Source: Methanolapillus ohkumae
GTDB taxonomy: Archaea > Halobacteriota > Methanosarcinia > Methanosarcinales > Methanosarcinaceae
Length of the DNA: 64,000 nt
NCBI RefSeq assembly: GCF_032594355.1
Contig: NZ_CP131061.1
Span: forward strand, 1,054,001-1,118,000
Direction of reading: 5' to 3'
Of this stretch, positions 51,989 through 61,046 are shown piece by piece (position 1 is the stretch's first letter; the number at the start of each line of letters is the position of its first letter). The notes beneath the pieces are model-generated. The model was not told the origin of the DNA. It did not search any database and worked only from the letters and a program-made list of their open reading frames with translations. Position numbers and translations under genes: made by a program.

Positions 51989-52518
51989 TCAATCACCTGA
52001 AAAAAAGCATCTGTCCTGCAAAAAGCATGACCGGATGTTTTTTGTTCGTTTTTTGAAAAATAATGATAATATGAAGCTCTTGAACCGTATTTTTACTTTT
52101 AAGATGTTTTTACAATACGATTATGTAGTTTTTACAATTTTATGTTTATACGGTATGTTTCTACATTTTTCTTGCATATTTCTCATGTATTATCATTAAA
52201 ATCGGCTGATTCTCTTTTTGAAGGCCTTTTCTGTACTAAAACGAGGTATTATAAGAACATTATGGATGATTCCTATTTTTTTGAGGATTTCGGGACCGTT
52301 TTTTTAAAAAATCATACAATAAAAAACATAATGGGCCGACAATATTTTTAAGAACTGAAATGAGATTTCTAAAATCGGAGTCCTATGTCTGACTTTATAT
52401 AATAATAGAAAAATATATATACATTTGGCAATTTTAATGAGGATTTCATTTTAAAAAAAGGAATAGAAATGATAATCTTTTTTCATTAAGTTTACAATTA
52501 TTTCAAATAAAAGAATGT
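51989..52518. other. Divergent intergenic region upstream of frhA
   Basis: This AT-rich stretch should hold the frh operon promoter (TATA-like words near 52075-52100 and 52400-52420). I see no RNA gene. It runs into a 49-bp direct repeat before the DUF169 gene. Confidence 0.4.
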
Positions 52519-52616
52519 TAAAGGATATTAAAAAAGAATTTTGTTAAGAGATTAAAAAAGAATCCTGTAAAGGATATTAAAAAAGAATTTTGTTAAGAGA
52601 TTAAAAAAGAATCCTG
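52519..52616. repeat. 49-bp tandem direct repeat, two exact copies
   Basis: The unit begins TAAAGGATATTAAAAAAGAA and ends AAAAAGAATCCTG. The two copies appear identical and adjacent, and the second ends at a GTG that opens the longest reading of the DUF169 gene. This is the longest perfect tandem unit in the window. Confidence 0.92.
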
Positions 52617-52672
52617 TGAGATTAAAAGATTTAATATACAATTGCAATGAAAACGGATTTGAGGTGGAAATT

Positions 52673-53383
52673 TTGAATCCAATCGATCAAAGAAAGTTAA
52701 ATGACTATGGAAATGAACTGAAAAGCCTTTTGAATTTGAAAGGGTCTCCTGTCGGCGTTAAATTGATTTCTCCGGGAAAGGAATCCGAGATTCCCGCCGG
52801 TATGGAAAAAATAGACAAACAAATGCGTCACTGCCAAATGACAGATTATGTCCGGCGGACCAAAGAGAGTTTTTCAACCGGTTATGAAGATCATCAATGC
52901 AAAGGCGGCGCTGCCGCATTGGGTTTAGGAGAACTTCCGGACAAAGTCCGAAGCGGACAGTTTTATTGTGACGGCCTCCATCATTTTAAAACCGTGGAAA
53001 GTGCCAAAAAAACCGTGGATTTGATTACGTTTTTGGGTCCGAAGACCCGGATTTCTGCGCTTTACGCGCCCTTGGAATCCACAAAATTCATTCCGGACGT
53101 TGTGATTTTTATTTGCACGCCCAAACAAGCCATGTTGCTCACCCAAGGATATGAATTTGAGGACGGCGGGCGGATTGAAGCGGCTTTTTCCGGAAAACAA
53201 AGTGTCTGTTCCGATGCGGTTGCCCATGTGATGAAGACCGCAAAGCCAAATATGACGATTGGATGCAGCGGCAGCCGGGCATATACCAAAATCACCGACG
53301 ACGAACTTTTGTTCTCCATTCCAACAAAAGACATCGAGAAAACGGTCATCGGATTGCGTTTGATTTTAAGCGACAAAACGTAA
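52673..53383 (+). CDS. DUF169 family protein
   Basis: A 236-residue protein matching DUF169, common in methanogens and anaerobes and of unknown function. Typical parts are GSPVGVKLI, MRHCQMTDYVRR, KGGAAALGLGELPD, VVIFICTPKQAMLLTQGY and VCSDAVAHVMKT with GCSGSRAY; several conserved cysteines suggest a metal or iron-sulfur link. The TTG at 52673 is preferred because GAGGTGG lies 6 nt upstream. GTG codons at 52664 and 52616 would give longer forms; the last would start exactly at the edge of the 49-bp repeat. Confidence 0.8.
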   Translation: MNPIDQRKLNDYGNELKSLLNLKGSPVGVKLISPGKESEIPAGMEKIDKQMRHCQMTDYVRRTKESFSTGYEDHQCKGGAAALGLGELPDKVRSGQFYCDGLHHFKTVESAKKTVDLITFLGPKTRISALYAPLESTKFIPDVVIFICTPKQAMLLTQGYEFEDGGRIEAAFSGKQSVCSDAVAHVMKTAKPNMTIGCSGSRAYTKITDDELLFSIPTKDIEKTVIGLRLILSDKT

Positions 53384-53520
53384 CAAAAACCTCTCTGTGC
53401 GGGTTTTTCAAAGGATGAAAAAGGACAGAATGCCGCCAAAATTCATTGCGCAAACGCCACTTTCTTCGGTCGCGAAATTTTTGGAGGAGGGATTGAAATT
53501 ATCCAATCCCAAGAAAATCC

Positions 53521-53562
53521 TCCCAAAAAATCGAGATGCTTTGCATTTCGATTTTTTCGGAT
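53521..53562 (-). repeat. Composite repeat, copy G: hairpin and right flank
   Basis: On the minus strand, CCGAAAAAATCG leads into stem ATCGAAATGC/GCATCTCGAT with one G-T pair and a TTT-type loop. A right flank with TTTGGGAGGATTTTCTTGGG and ATTGGATAATTTC extends to about 53490. The flank closely resembles that of copies B and C2. It lies downstream of the DUF169 gene. Confidence 0.78.
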
Positions 53563-53689
53563 TTTTCATATGAAACAGATGTCGTAGGGGATATTTTGGA
53601 AATATTTGGTTGAAAAATTCAGCAATGCCGGAAAAAAAATAGAAAAACGATGCGGCAAAAATCAAAAAATATGATAAAATCAATATGCT

Positions 53690-53742
53690 ATTTTTACAGA
53701 ATTGTTAAAAATTGTTGTCCTAATGCACATGGCAGCGGCATA
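53690..53742 (-). repeat. Cap repeat, copy K (shortened)
   Basis: On the minus strand TATGCCGCTGCCATGTGCAT is followed by TAGGACAACAATTTTTAAC. It matches the 5' part of the cap consensus and begins about 55 bp after the enolase stop codon, pointing the same way. The remaining part of 53384-53796 has no gene. Confidence 0.65.
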
Positions 53743-53790
53743 AAAAAGAACAACAAATGGCAAAAAATTAAAAATTAAAAAAATAAAAAT

Positions 53791-53808
53791 GCCGGCTTAA
53801 AGCCGGAC
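53791..53808 (-). terminator. Enolase terminator hairpin
   Basis: On the minus strand CCGGCTT/AAGCCGG overlaps the enolase stop codon and is followed by a T-rich run (ATTTTTATTTTT). Confidence 0.7.
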
Positions 53809-55074
53809 ATATTCAGCCGCGTCTCCCAATTCTTCTTCAATCCGGAGAAGTTGGTTGTATTTGGCGGTCCGCTCTCCGCGGGCCGGCGCTCCTGTTTTAA
53901 TCATGTCGGCCCCAAGCGCGACCGCGAGGTCAGCAATCGTTGTGTCTTCCGTCTCAGCCGACCTGTGGCTGACAAATAAGGAGAATCCGTTTCGGGTGGC
54001 CAGCGTTGCGGCATCAATCGCTTCCGAAAGTGTTCCGATTTGGTTGACCTTTAACAAAAGACCATTTGCGGCACCGCATTCAATTCCTTTGGCAATTCTT
54101 TCCGGATTGGTGACAAATAAATCATCGCCGACGATAATGGTTTCCCAGAGTTCTCCGGTTAAGTTTTCAAAGTCCTCAAACGATTCTTCGTGGAACGGAT
54201 CTTCAATGGACAAAATCGGATAGTTGTTCACAAGTTCAATATAAAAAGCGGTCAACTCTTCCGGGGTCATGACTTCGCCGTCGAGTTTGTAATTTTCGCC
54301 GTCAAAAAATTCAGAAGCTGCGGCATCTAAACCGATTTTAATGTCTTCTTCGGAATAACCGGCACGGTCAATCGCAATCATTAAAGCGTCCATGGCTTCG
54401 GTTGTTTTTTCCATTTTCGGGGCGTAACCGCCTTCAAAACCGACGTTTGCCGAGGATGCGCCATAGGATTCCTGAAGGTATTTTCCAAGTGCGTGATAGG
54501 TTTCGGCGCCCATTTGAATCGCCTCTTTAAAAGTTTCGGCGCCGACCGGCTGAATCATAAATTCTTGAATCGCCAAATCGTTTCCGGCATGTTTTCCGCC
54601 GTTCAGCACATTTAATGTCGGAACCGGAAGGCTAAACGAGTTGGAGCCGCCCAAATACCGGTAAAGCGGAACATTTAAGCTGTCCGCCGCGGCTTTTGCG
54701 ACCGCCATGGAAACGCCCAAAATCGCATTTGCCCCCAGATTGGATTTGTTGTCGGTGCCATCCATTTCAAGCATCAACATATCGATTTCACGCTGCTTTC
54801 GGACATCCATGCCGATAAGAGTGGAGGAAATTTTTCCGACATTTTCCACCGCTTTTAAGACACCTTTCCCCATGAACCGGCTTTTGTCTCCGTCGCGCAT
54901 TTCCAAAGCTTCATGCGTTCCGGTGGACGCGCCCGACGGAACGGCGGCCCGGCCGAATCCTTTGTCGGTAAAAATATCTACTTCCACAGTCGGATTGCCG
55001 CGTGAATCTAAAATTTCACGGGCGATAATTTTTCGAATCGCAAAGCGGTCTGAACTGTTTCCTGAATACTTCAT
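53797..55074 (-). CDS. eno: Enolase
   Basis: A 425-residue phosphopyruvate hydratase interconverting 2-phosphoglycerate and phosphoenolpyruvate; in a methanogen it serves mainly gluconeogenesis. Motifs in order are REILDSRGNPTVEVD, PSGASTGTHEA, NVLNGGKHAGN, GFEGGYAP, LSIEDPFHEESFEDF (metal ligands), VGDDLFVTNPERI, LKVNQIGTLSEAIDA with the catalytic lysine, and SHRSAETEDTTIADLAVA. GGTGAT precedes the ATG. Monocistronic. Confidence 0.96.
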   Translation of the reverse strand: MKYSGNSSDRFAIRKIIAREILDSRGNPTVEVDIFTDKGFGRAAVPSGASTGTHEALEMRDGDKSRFMGKGVLKAVENVGKISSTLIGMDVRKQREIDMLMLEMDGTDNKSNLGANAILGVSMAVAKAAADSLNVPLYRYLGGSNSFSLPVPTLNVLNGGKHAGNDLAIQEFMIQPVGAETFKEAIQMGAETYHALGKYLQESYGASSANVGFEGGYAPKMEKTTEAMDALMIAIDRAGYSEEDIKIGLDAAASEFFDGENYKLDGEVMTPEELTAFYIELVNNYPILSIEDPFHEESFEDFENLTGELWETIIVGDDLFVTNPERIAKGIECGAANGLLLKVNQIGTLSEAIDAATLATRNGFSLFVSHRSAETEDTTIADLAVALGADMIKTGAPARGERTAKYNQLLRIEEELGDAAEYVRL

Positions 55075-55229
55075 AAAATCACCATGAAAAAAATGAATCC
55101 TACCAAGTCAAATAAAAAATAAAAGTTTTTAATTATTTTCTGGTAAAACAACTCAAACCTATAAAGCGTTTTTCAAAAAAATATTCAAAAAATAATGAAC
55201 CTCAAAAAATGTCAAAAATAAAGAAAAAA

Positions 55230-55317
55230 TCCTGAAAAATTTAAAAACACATGAAGAAGATTCCGAAAAATTTAAAAACACGTGAAGAAGATTCCGAAAA
55301 ATTTAAAAACATATGAC
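55230..55317. repeat. 31-bp tandem repeat
   Basis: The unit TTCCGAAAAATTTAAAAACA plus CGTGAAGAAGA repeats about 2.8 times in the 55075-55436 spacer. It is directly followed by a second, unrelated array. Confidence 0.9.
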
Positions 55318-55319
55318 TA

Positions 55320-55410
55320 ATTTTTCAAAAAAAATAAAAGAGTTGGCTTTTTTCAAAAAAAATAAAAGAACTGGCTTTTTTCAAAAAAAATAAAAGAGCT
55401 GGCTTTTTTG
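55320..55410. repeat. 28-bp tandem repeat
   Basis: Three units of TTTTTTCAAAAAAAATAAAA plus GAGTTGGC, differing only in one or two bases. No gene lies in this spacer. Confidence 0.9.
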
Positions 55411-55436
55411 AAAATAATAAAAAAAATAATAAAAAA

Positions 55437-56528
55437 TCAAGGGTCAAAAAGATAAATTTCCCGGCCGCATTTTTCACAAATATGCTTTCCATTATCCTTT
55501 TTTAAATTCACAAAATCCGCAAGCGAATAACTTCGATGAATCAGCAAGGTTTTGCAGTCCGGACAGTATGTGTTTCTGTATTTGGATTCGATGTTTCCGA
55601 TGTAAACGTAGTCCAGTCCGGCATCGTTTAATATTTTTTTGGAATTCTCCAAAAGAGACAGCGGTGTGTGGGAAACATCGGTGAACCGGTAATCCGGATG
55701 AAACGCATTGAGGTGAACCGGCGTTTCTTTTCCGAGATTTTGAAAAATCCAATCCGCCATCTGTTTTATTTCTCGCGGGTCATCGTTTTGCCCCGGAATC
55801 AAAAGCGTGACAACTTCCACATGCAACCTCAATTCTTTAGCTTTTTTGGCGGACAGTAAAACCGGCTCCAAATCGGCTTGGGCGATTTTTGAATAGAAAT
55901 TCGTGTTGAAGGCTTTGATGTCCACCCGGTAAACATCAATAAACGGCGCGAGTTTTAAAAGCGCCTCCGGTGTCATGTATCCGTTGGTCACCAAAATTAC
56001 ATAAAGGCCGTTTTCTTTGGCCAAAACAGCGGTATCGTAGATGAATTCGTACCAAAGAGTCGGCTCATTGTACGTAAAAGAAATGCTTTTGGATTCCAAA
56101 AAAAGAGCGCGGAAAATAACTTCTTCCGGCGTTATTTCTTCGTCATACTTCTCCGGACCATAACATAAAAAACCGGTGTCCGAATCCAAATCCGAATTGT
56201 TTTTATTTTCAAACAAAACTTGGGAAATCCGCCAATTTTGGCAGTGCAGGCATTTGAAATTGCAGCCGATGGTTCCCAAAGAATAGGTTGTGGTGCCCGG
56301 CAAAAAATGATAAACCGGTTTTTTTTCAACCGGATCGATGGCTTTGGAGGAAACCATCCCGTAATTTAAAGAATAAAGTTTCCCGCTTATGTTTTTTCGA
56401 ATACGGCAAAACCCGGTTTTCCCCGGAAAAATCAGACAGCGGCGGGAACAAAGATGGCATTTGACTTTGTTGTCGGGCAACGGCTCAAAAAACATCGCCG
56501 GTTTTGGACCAACTCCGGATGAATTCAC
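55437..56528 (-). CDS. AmrS-like radical SAM protein
   Basis: A 363-residue radical SAM enzyme of the AmmeMemoRadiSam group. The N-terminus has a cysteine-rich segment, KVKCHLCSRRCLIFPGKTGF. The SAM-binding cluster motif is CNFKCLHCQNW (C-x3-C-x2-C, about residue 88), followed by ISFTYNEPTLW, NGYMTPEAL and HLNAFHPDYR. The C-terminus has a two-pair zinc ribbon (YCPDCKTL, CEKCGREI). The start is GTG with GGAGGAG 7 nt upstream. The reaction is unknown; the other two AMMECR1 and Memo genes are not adjacent here. Confidence 0.85.
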   Translation of the reverse strand: MNSSGVGPKPAMFFEPLPDNKVKCHLCSRRCLIFPGKTGFCRIRKNISGKLYSLNYGMVSSKAIDPVEKKPVYHFLPGTTTYSLGTIGCNFKCLHCQNWRISQVLFENKNNSDLDSDTGFLCYGPEKYDEEITPEEVIFRALFLESKSISFTYNEPTLWYEFIYDTAVLAKENGLYVILVTNGYMTPEALLKLAPFIDVYRVDIKAFNTNFYSKIAQADLEPVLLSAKKAKELRLHVEVVTLLIPGQNDDPREIKQMADWIFQNLGKETPVHLNAFHPDYRFTDVSHTPLSLLENSKKILNDAGLDYVYIGNIESKYRNTYCPDCKTLLIHRSYSLADFVNLKKDNGKHICEKCGREIYLFDP

Positions 56529-56650
56529 CTGTTTCTCCTCCTCTTCATTTCATACGAATTTCATAAGTTTCATGATTTCATGAGTTTCATGCAGATACGC
56601 GGATGTCATACTTTTCGCATGCCTCATCATATGTAACTTATTTCTGATTT

Positions 56651-57337
56651 TTACGGTTTGTCATCCAACCGTGTTTCCAAAATACGGAAACATCCGCGGT
56701 TTTTCAGCCAATATTTTTTCGTATTCACCGGAACGATTTTCTTTTTAAAAAAAGGGGCATCCAAAACAGCCGTTTCAAATTCGCCGCCCTCGCCGGCGAT
56801 ATGGACATATTTTAATTCATGCAGCCGCTTTAAATCCAAAAGAGCGTCCGCATTCAATTGCCGTCCCAGCCACTTTTCATCCAAGCCATCGGCGGCAACC
56901 GCCGCAAAAATAATTTCCATCCCGGAATGAATCATCTCCGAAATCAGTGTTTCCGGGTCGAATTTCCACAGCGGGGAAAAGGATTGCAAATCACATTTCC
57001 GGCAAGCGTCATCCACCCGCTTCTTTTGATATTCCGACTCAATCGCGCCCGAACATATTCCGGAAATTCCATATTTGGATTTCGCATCCATTAGCGCGCT
57101 TTTCAAGTCGTCCAATTCTTTTTCTTTGACACCGTTTGTGGATTGGTACAAAAGAGGAATTCCGGACGCGTCGGAAATGTCTTGGACCAAGCCCATATTG
57201 ATGGAATGAAACATATAGGATTCTTTATTTTTTGGAACCAAACAAATCAGGCAGACAACATCATGTCCGGCCGCTAACATTTTCCAAACGGCAAAAACCG
57301 AATCTTTCCCGCCGGAAACCAGTGCGCCGAGTCTCAT
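56651..57337 (-). CDS. Diphthine--ammonia ligase (Dph6-type ATP pyrophosphatase)
   Basis: A 228-residue N-type ATP pyrophosphatase. The PP-loop SGGKDSVFA at residue 8 adenylates the substrate. MFHSINMGLVQDISDASGIPL, GISGICSGAIESEYQK, PLWKFDP, DGLDEKWLGR and HIAGEGGEFET are the Dph6 family motifs. The enzyme makes the last step of diphthamide formation on elongation factor 2, and dphB for the preceding step lies 2.3 kb away. GAGGG precedes the ATG. Confidence 0.9.
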   Translation of the reverse strand: MRLGALVSGGKDSVFAVWKMLAAGHDVVCLICLVPKNKESYMFHSINMGLVQDISDASGIPLLYQSTNGVKEKELDDLKSALMDAKSKYGISGICSGAIESEYQKKRVDDACRKCDLQSFSPLWKFDPETLISEMIHSGMEIIFAAVAADGLDEKWLGRQLNADALLDLKRLHELKYVHIAGEGGEFETAVLDAPFFKKKIVPVNTKKYWLKNRGCFRILETRLDDKP

Positions 57338-57361
57338 AAATCCCTCAAATTTTAAATGAAT

Positions 57362-57452
57362 TGGTTTTTACTTTTAGTTTTGTTTTATTTTACTTTTAGT
57401 TTTGTTTTACTTTTATTTTACTTTTAGTTTTGTTTTATTTTACTTTTATTTT
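57362..57452. repeat. TTTTACTTTTAGTTTTGT-type tandem repeat
   Basis: A unit of about 18-24 bp, TTTTACTTTTAGTTTTGTTT, repeats about four times with length variation between the Dph6-like and PfkB genes. The last bases overlap the PfkB stop codon. Confidence 0.85.
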
Positions 57453-58399
57453 AAAACCAACTCTGATTCCAAAAAGTGTTCTTTGTACCGCTTTTCCATG
57501 GCAACCCAGTCCGGCAAATTGGTTTGGCATCCGATTTTTTCCACCACGAAAGATGCGGTGACGGCACCTATTTTTCCGCAGACCGGCAGGGAATATCCTT
57601 TGGTAAACGCGACAAGAAATCCGGCTTTGTACGCGTCCCCGGCTCCGGTCGGGTCGACCGATTGAACCAAAACCGGTGGGATTTTTATTTCCGTTTTTTC
57701 ACGGCGCTGGCCGATTTTAATATTTTCCCCGTCAAACCCCACATTTCCGCAAGAATAAAGAATACTGCCTTCTTTGTCATAAGTCACAACAATGACATCA
57801 ATCATGTTTTTGAGTTCCTCAAACGTATATCCGGAAATGTCGCAAACCATTTTGATTTCATGGCGGTTGGCGAAAAGAAGATTCGTATTTTTCAAAATCG
57901 TTTGCAACGGTTCTTTTTTGTAAGTGACCAAATCTTGTCCCGGGTCAAATGAAACAAATCCGGCCGACTCTGAAATTTTTGCGTTGAAAAAACAATCCGC
58001 CGTTGACATGTGGACAAAATCCACATTTGGCGGCTCCAAGCTGCTCAATTTTCCGGCGGCGCCCCAATAAAAATAAGTCGACTGATTGGAAAAGCGGTCG
58101 GTGATGACAAATGCTTTGGACAGCTGCTCGTTTTCCATCCGGTAAAGTCGGGATAAATCCACGCCCAGCTCCGACAGATGCTTTTCATACTCGGATGACA
58201 CAAAATCATCCCCAACCGGTGAAATCAACTGAACCGCTCCCCCCAATTTTGCCATCCCGGCCGCAACATTTGCCGCACCGCCGCCAAAGTTGGTTTCACA
58301 TTTTAAAATGGGAGAGGACTGATTCGGGCCGATGATTTTTTCCACCGTCAGCAAATAATCCAAAGAAGTGTGTCCGGTCACGGAGATGAGTTTTACCAT
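57446..58399 (-). CDS. PfkB-family carbohydrate or nucleoside kinase
   Basis: A 317-residue sugar kinase of the ribokinase/PfkB family. The N-terminal GGGAANVAAGMAKLGGAVQLISPVG motif and the C-terminal SVDPTGAGDAYKAGF motif with the catalytic aspartate are clear. A lid-type strand pair (STYFYWGAAGKL) lies in the middle. Archaeal members phosphorylate nucleosides, ribose, fructose derivatives or ADP-dependent substrates; the sequence alone does not decide. AGGTG precedes the ATG. Confidence 0.88.
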   Translation of the reverse strand: MVKLISVTGHTSLDYLLTVEKIIGPNQSSPILKCETNFGGGAANVAAGMAKLGGAVQLISPVGDDFVSSEYEKHLSELGVDLSRLYRMENEQLSKAFVITDRFSNQSTYFYWGAAGKLSSLEPPNVDFVHMSTADCFFNAKISESAGFVSFDPGQDLVTYKKEPLQTILKNTNLLFANRHEIKMVCDISGYTFEELKNMIDVIVVTYDKEGSILYSCGNVGFDGENIKIGQRREKTEIKIPPVLVQSVDPTGAGDAYKAGFLVAFTKGYSLPVCGKIGAVTASFVVEKIGCQTNLPDWVAMEKRYKEHFLESELVLK

Positions 58400-58429
58400 T
58401 GAAAAACACCTGAAAAATTAAAAAAAATG

Positions 58430-58525
58430 AATATAAAGTAAAATGAAATGAATTAAAGTGAAATGAAGCGAAATAAAATAAATTGAAATGAAGCGAAATG
58501 AAATGAAGCGAAATGAAATGAAAAA
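58430..58525. repeat. GAAATGAA(GC)-type tandem repeat
   Basis: Ten or more copies of a GAAATGAAGC/GAAATGAA unit lie upstream of the PfkB gene, in its promoter region. Confidence 0.88.
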
Positions 58526-58565
58526 ACATCAATCATTTTAAAAATCAAAAATAAAAGGGATAAAG

Positions 58566-58585
58566 AATTGCCGGAGCCGGCAATT
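58566..58585 (-). terminator. DUF555 gene terminator hairpin
   Basis: AATTGCCGG pairs perfectly with CCGGCAATT around a 2-nt centre, followed on the minus strand by CTTTATCCCTTTTATTTTT. Confidence 0.65.
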
Positions 58586-58605
58586 ATCCGATAACCGAAA
58601 AATCG

Positions 58606-58944
58606 TTAAAACTCTTCGACTTCGACGACTTTAAGCGGAACATCCCGCAGCGCCTTTCCGATTACGGATTTGGCAATTCGAGACGCGTGTTCTTCCGTTT
58701 CGGCTTCATATACTTTCATTTGGAAAAGCAAGCCGACGATTGCGGTGTCCGCCACCAAATACGCACTCATGAATTCTTCACCACACGCTGCACAGCCCAT
58801 GGTTCCGACCTCTACGTCTACATAATCCAATTTCGGATTTAAACGTTTTCCGGCTTCAGCCAGCGCAATTCCGATAGCGTCTTCACCGGTTGCGACATCT
58901 TTCACCAGCCAGGCTCCCTCAAGATAAACATTATAATTCGGCAT
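58606..58944 (-). CDS. DUF555 family protein (UPF0212)
   Basis: A 112-residue protein matching the archaeal DUF555 family, of unknown function. The most conserved part is VDVEVGTMGCAACGEEFMSAY with a C-x2-C pair that may bind metal. The N-terminus NYNVYLEGAWLVKDV and the C-terminal AKSVIGKALRDVPLKVVEV are also typical. Monocistronic with its own terminator. Confidence 0.85.
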   Translation of the reverse strand: MPNYNVYLEGAWLVKDVATGEDAIGIALAEAGKRLNPKLDYVDVEVGTMGCAACGEEFMSAYLVADTAIVGLLFQMKVYEAETEEHASRIAKSVIGKALRDVPLKVVEVEEF

Positions 58945-59184
58945 TTTTTAAAGCTCCGTTGTATTAAATTTATTAATTGTACTTATGTTGTTATGTTGAT
59001 TTTTATAGTTCGTTATAATTTTTTATAATTTTTTATAATTTAATAGTCGGCTCTATAATTTTAATTTTGTGAATTTTATAAGTTGAACATTATTGGATTT
59101 TTTGTGTAATTTGTAGAATTATTGTAGAATTATTGTAGAATTTATAACTGTTGTTGTCTTATTGAAGTTTTATAATCGGAGGAA

Positions 59185-59201
59185 ATGCGGAAGCGCCGCA
59201 T
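59185..59201 (-). terminator. Possible weak terminator after the DUF357 gene
   Basis: ATGCGG pairs with CCGCAT around a 5-nt loop 8 bp beyond the DUF357 stop codon; there is no strong T run after it. The spacer 58945-59184 is AT-rich with TATAATTTTT words and no gene. Confidence 0.35.
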
Positions 59202-59208
59202 ATTTTTA

Positions 59209-59490
59209 TTAAATCGTGAAAAGGATATTGTCATCCACATCAAAGACGCCGAGTTTTGCGCCGGCATCTAACCAGGCATGACCGTAACTAAAAGATGCCA
59301 AAGCATTGACGTAATCTTTTTGGTCCATAAAATGAAGACCGTCTTTATGATAGGAATCCGCCATTCTTTTGAAGTCTTTGGCGACATTCATCATGTGAGA
59401 AGATTCAATCGGAGATGGAACCGCTTTTTCAAGAGCTGCGGATAAAAGCCGTTCATATCGGAAGGTTTTTTCTAAAAGATCGGCCGGCAT
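59209..59490 (-). CDS. DUF357 family protein
   Basis: A 93-residue, all-helical archaeal protein of the DUF357 family. The segments MADSYHKDGLHFMDQKDYVN and ALASFSYGHAWLDAGAKLGV form a helical hairpin resembling a tetratricopeptide-like pair. The ATG at 59490 with GGTGA 5 nt upstream is the likely start; a TTG at 59502 is the alternative. It lies 180 bp after dphB on the same strand. Its function is unknown. Confidence 0.83.
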   Translation of the reverse strand: MPADLLEKTFRYERLLSAALEKAVPSPIESSHMMNVAKDFKRMADSYHKDGLHFMDQKDYVNALASFSYGHAWLDAGAKLGVFDVDDNILFTI

Positions 59491-59670
59491 AAAATCACCC
59501 AAAATTGTTTTCTAAAATATCCTTAATTTTTCCATATCTTTAATTTTTCCATATCCGTAATTTCCCCAAAGATTAGAAACTGCCCTTTAAATAGTTTCTT
59601 CTCTCTTTTTCTCTTCTTTTTCCCTTTCTTTTTCCCTATTTCATTCTTTTTTCATTTTTCGGATTCTTCT

Positions 59671-60474
59671 TTACTTTTCCGAATCTTTTTGGATAGACTT
59701 GGGAGCGCCCGCCAGTTTCACCAAGGCTTCCGCCTCCACAAAATGAAGATCCCCGGGAATGACTAATATTTGAAGCGGCCCGCCAAGTTCGAAATGATCA
59801 TAATTATCTGCAAAATCCGCTTGGACGTAAACATCATCGGACCCGGCACGGGCAATTCCAACGGCAATTTGATGGGTCATAACCCCTTCTTTTCGCTTGT
59901 TTTCCACTTCCAAAAGCAAACACAGCGCATCAGACACTTTCATGTATCCGAGTTCGGCGTGAATATCTAAAAAAACTAAGGTATGAAGACCGTTTTCTTT
60001 GTTTTTGGAAATGGTATCGTACGGTGTTTCCGTAACAACACGGTTGCCGCGGGAACTGGTGTAGGGAAACGGAATACTGACCGATTTTCCGAACCGGTAA
60101 TTTTGAAGGCCGGACAGGCCATAAACAGCGGAAATAATGGAAGATCCATGAATGAGCTTTGTTTCAATTCCGAGGTCAGCCGCTCGGATTCGAAGATCAA
60201 TGTGGGTGGTTGACGTCATGGTGTCGCCGCCAGTTAAAAACACAATATTTTTATCACGGGCATTAAGAATCCAATCCGGATTTTGCTCCACATCTTCCCG
60301 CAAAAGCACATGAATCGGCTTTTTATAAAGCGCTTCCATTTTTTCAAGCGTTGTTCCCATCAGGCGGGAGGTGTAAAATTCCAGATAAATGAGGTCCGCC
60401 GCCAAAATCGCATCCAACCCCTTTAAAGAGATGTCTTTTTCATCAAAAAGGCCTAAGCCGACAAAAGTAAGCAT
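59671..60474 (-). CDS. dphB: Diphthine synthase
   Basis: A 267-residue SAM-dependent methyltransferase of the tetrapyrrole methylase fold. It trimethylates the modified histidine of elongation factor 2 in diphthamide synthesis. Signatures are MLTFVGLGLFDEKDISLKGL, ADLIYLEFYTSRLMG, VFLTGGDTMTSTTHIDLRI, HGSSIISAVYGLSGLQNYRF and TLVFLDIH. The Dph6-type gene at 56651 would complete the pathway. No strong ribosome-binding site is visible, so the mRNA may be leaderless. Confidence 0.94.
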   Translation of the reverse strand: MLTFVGLGLFDEKDISLKGLDAILAADLIYLEFYTSRLMGTTLEKMEALYKKPIHVLLREDVEQNPDWILNARDKNIVFLTGGDTMTSTTHIDLRIRAADLGIETKLIHGSSIISAVYGLSGLQNYRFGKSVSIPFPYTSSRGNRVVTETPYDTISKNKENGLHTLVFLDIHAELGYMKVSDALCLLLEVENKRKEGVMTHQIAVGIARAGSDDVYVQADFADNYDHFELGGPLQILVIPGDLHFVEAEALVKLAGAPKSIQKDSEK

Positions 60475-60516
60475 AATCTTCTACATGCCGTCGGGAAGTA
60501 TTTAAAAATTCCCAAA

Positions 60517-60716
60517 CTCAAAATCCTAAATTAAAATCAAAATCCAATCAAAATCACTTAAGTCCAAATCAAAATCCAAGTTAAAATCACTTAAAATCCA
60601 AGTTAAAATCACTTAAAATCCAATCAAAAGTCCGTTTATAATTAAAATCCAATCAAAAGTTCTTTTAGATTTAAAATCCAATCAAAAGTCCGTTTATAAT
60701 TAAAATCCAATCAAAA
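60517..60716. repeat. AAAATCCAATCAAAAGTCC-type tandem array
   Basis: About ten copies of a unit related to TTAAAATCCAATCAAAAGTC, with two sub-types of about 20 and 36 bp, lie upstream of dphB. Beyond it, 60717-61040 is almost pure A and T with many TATA-like words and no gene. Confidence 0.88.
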
Positions 60717-61046
60717 ATAGTAATTTTATAAATTCCATTATATTATATTATATTTGCATATTAATATAAAAATATATTTAAATATGTGAAGGTTTATTAT
60801 TTGATACCTAGTTTTAAAAAAGATACTTATTTTAGAGAAATTTGCTCTAAAAGAAATATCTTATATAAATACATTTAAAAAATATAAAAATAAGATGTCA
60901 ATCTGTTTCAATGAGATATCAATTATTAAATTAATAATAGTTACTTTTAATAGATAATTTTTACTTAAAAAAATTAAAATGACTAATGTTAAATATGTTG
61001 AGTCTCTAAATGAAAGATATTATTACTAGCATAATGTTTGTAATAA

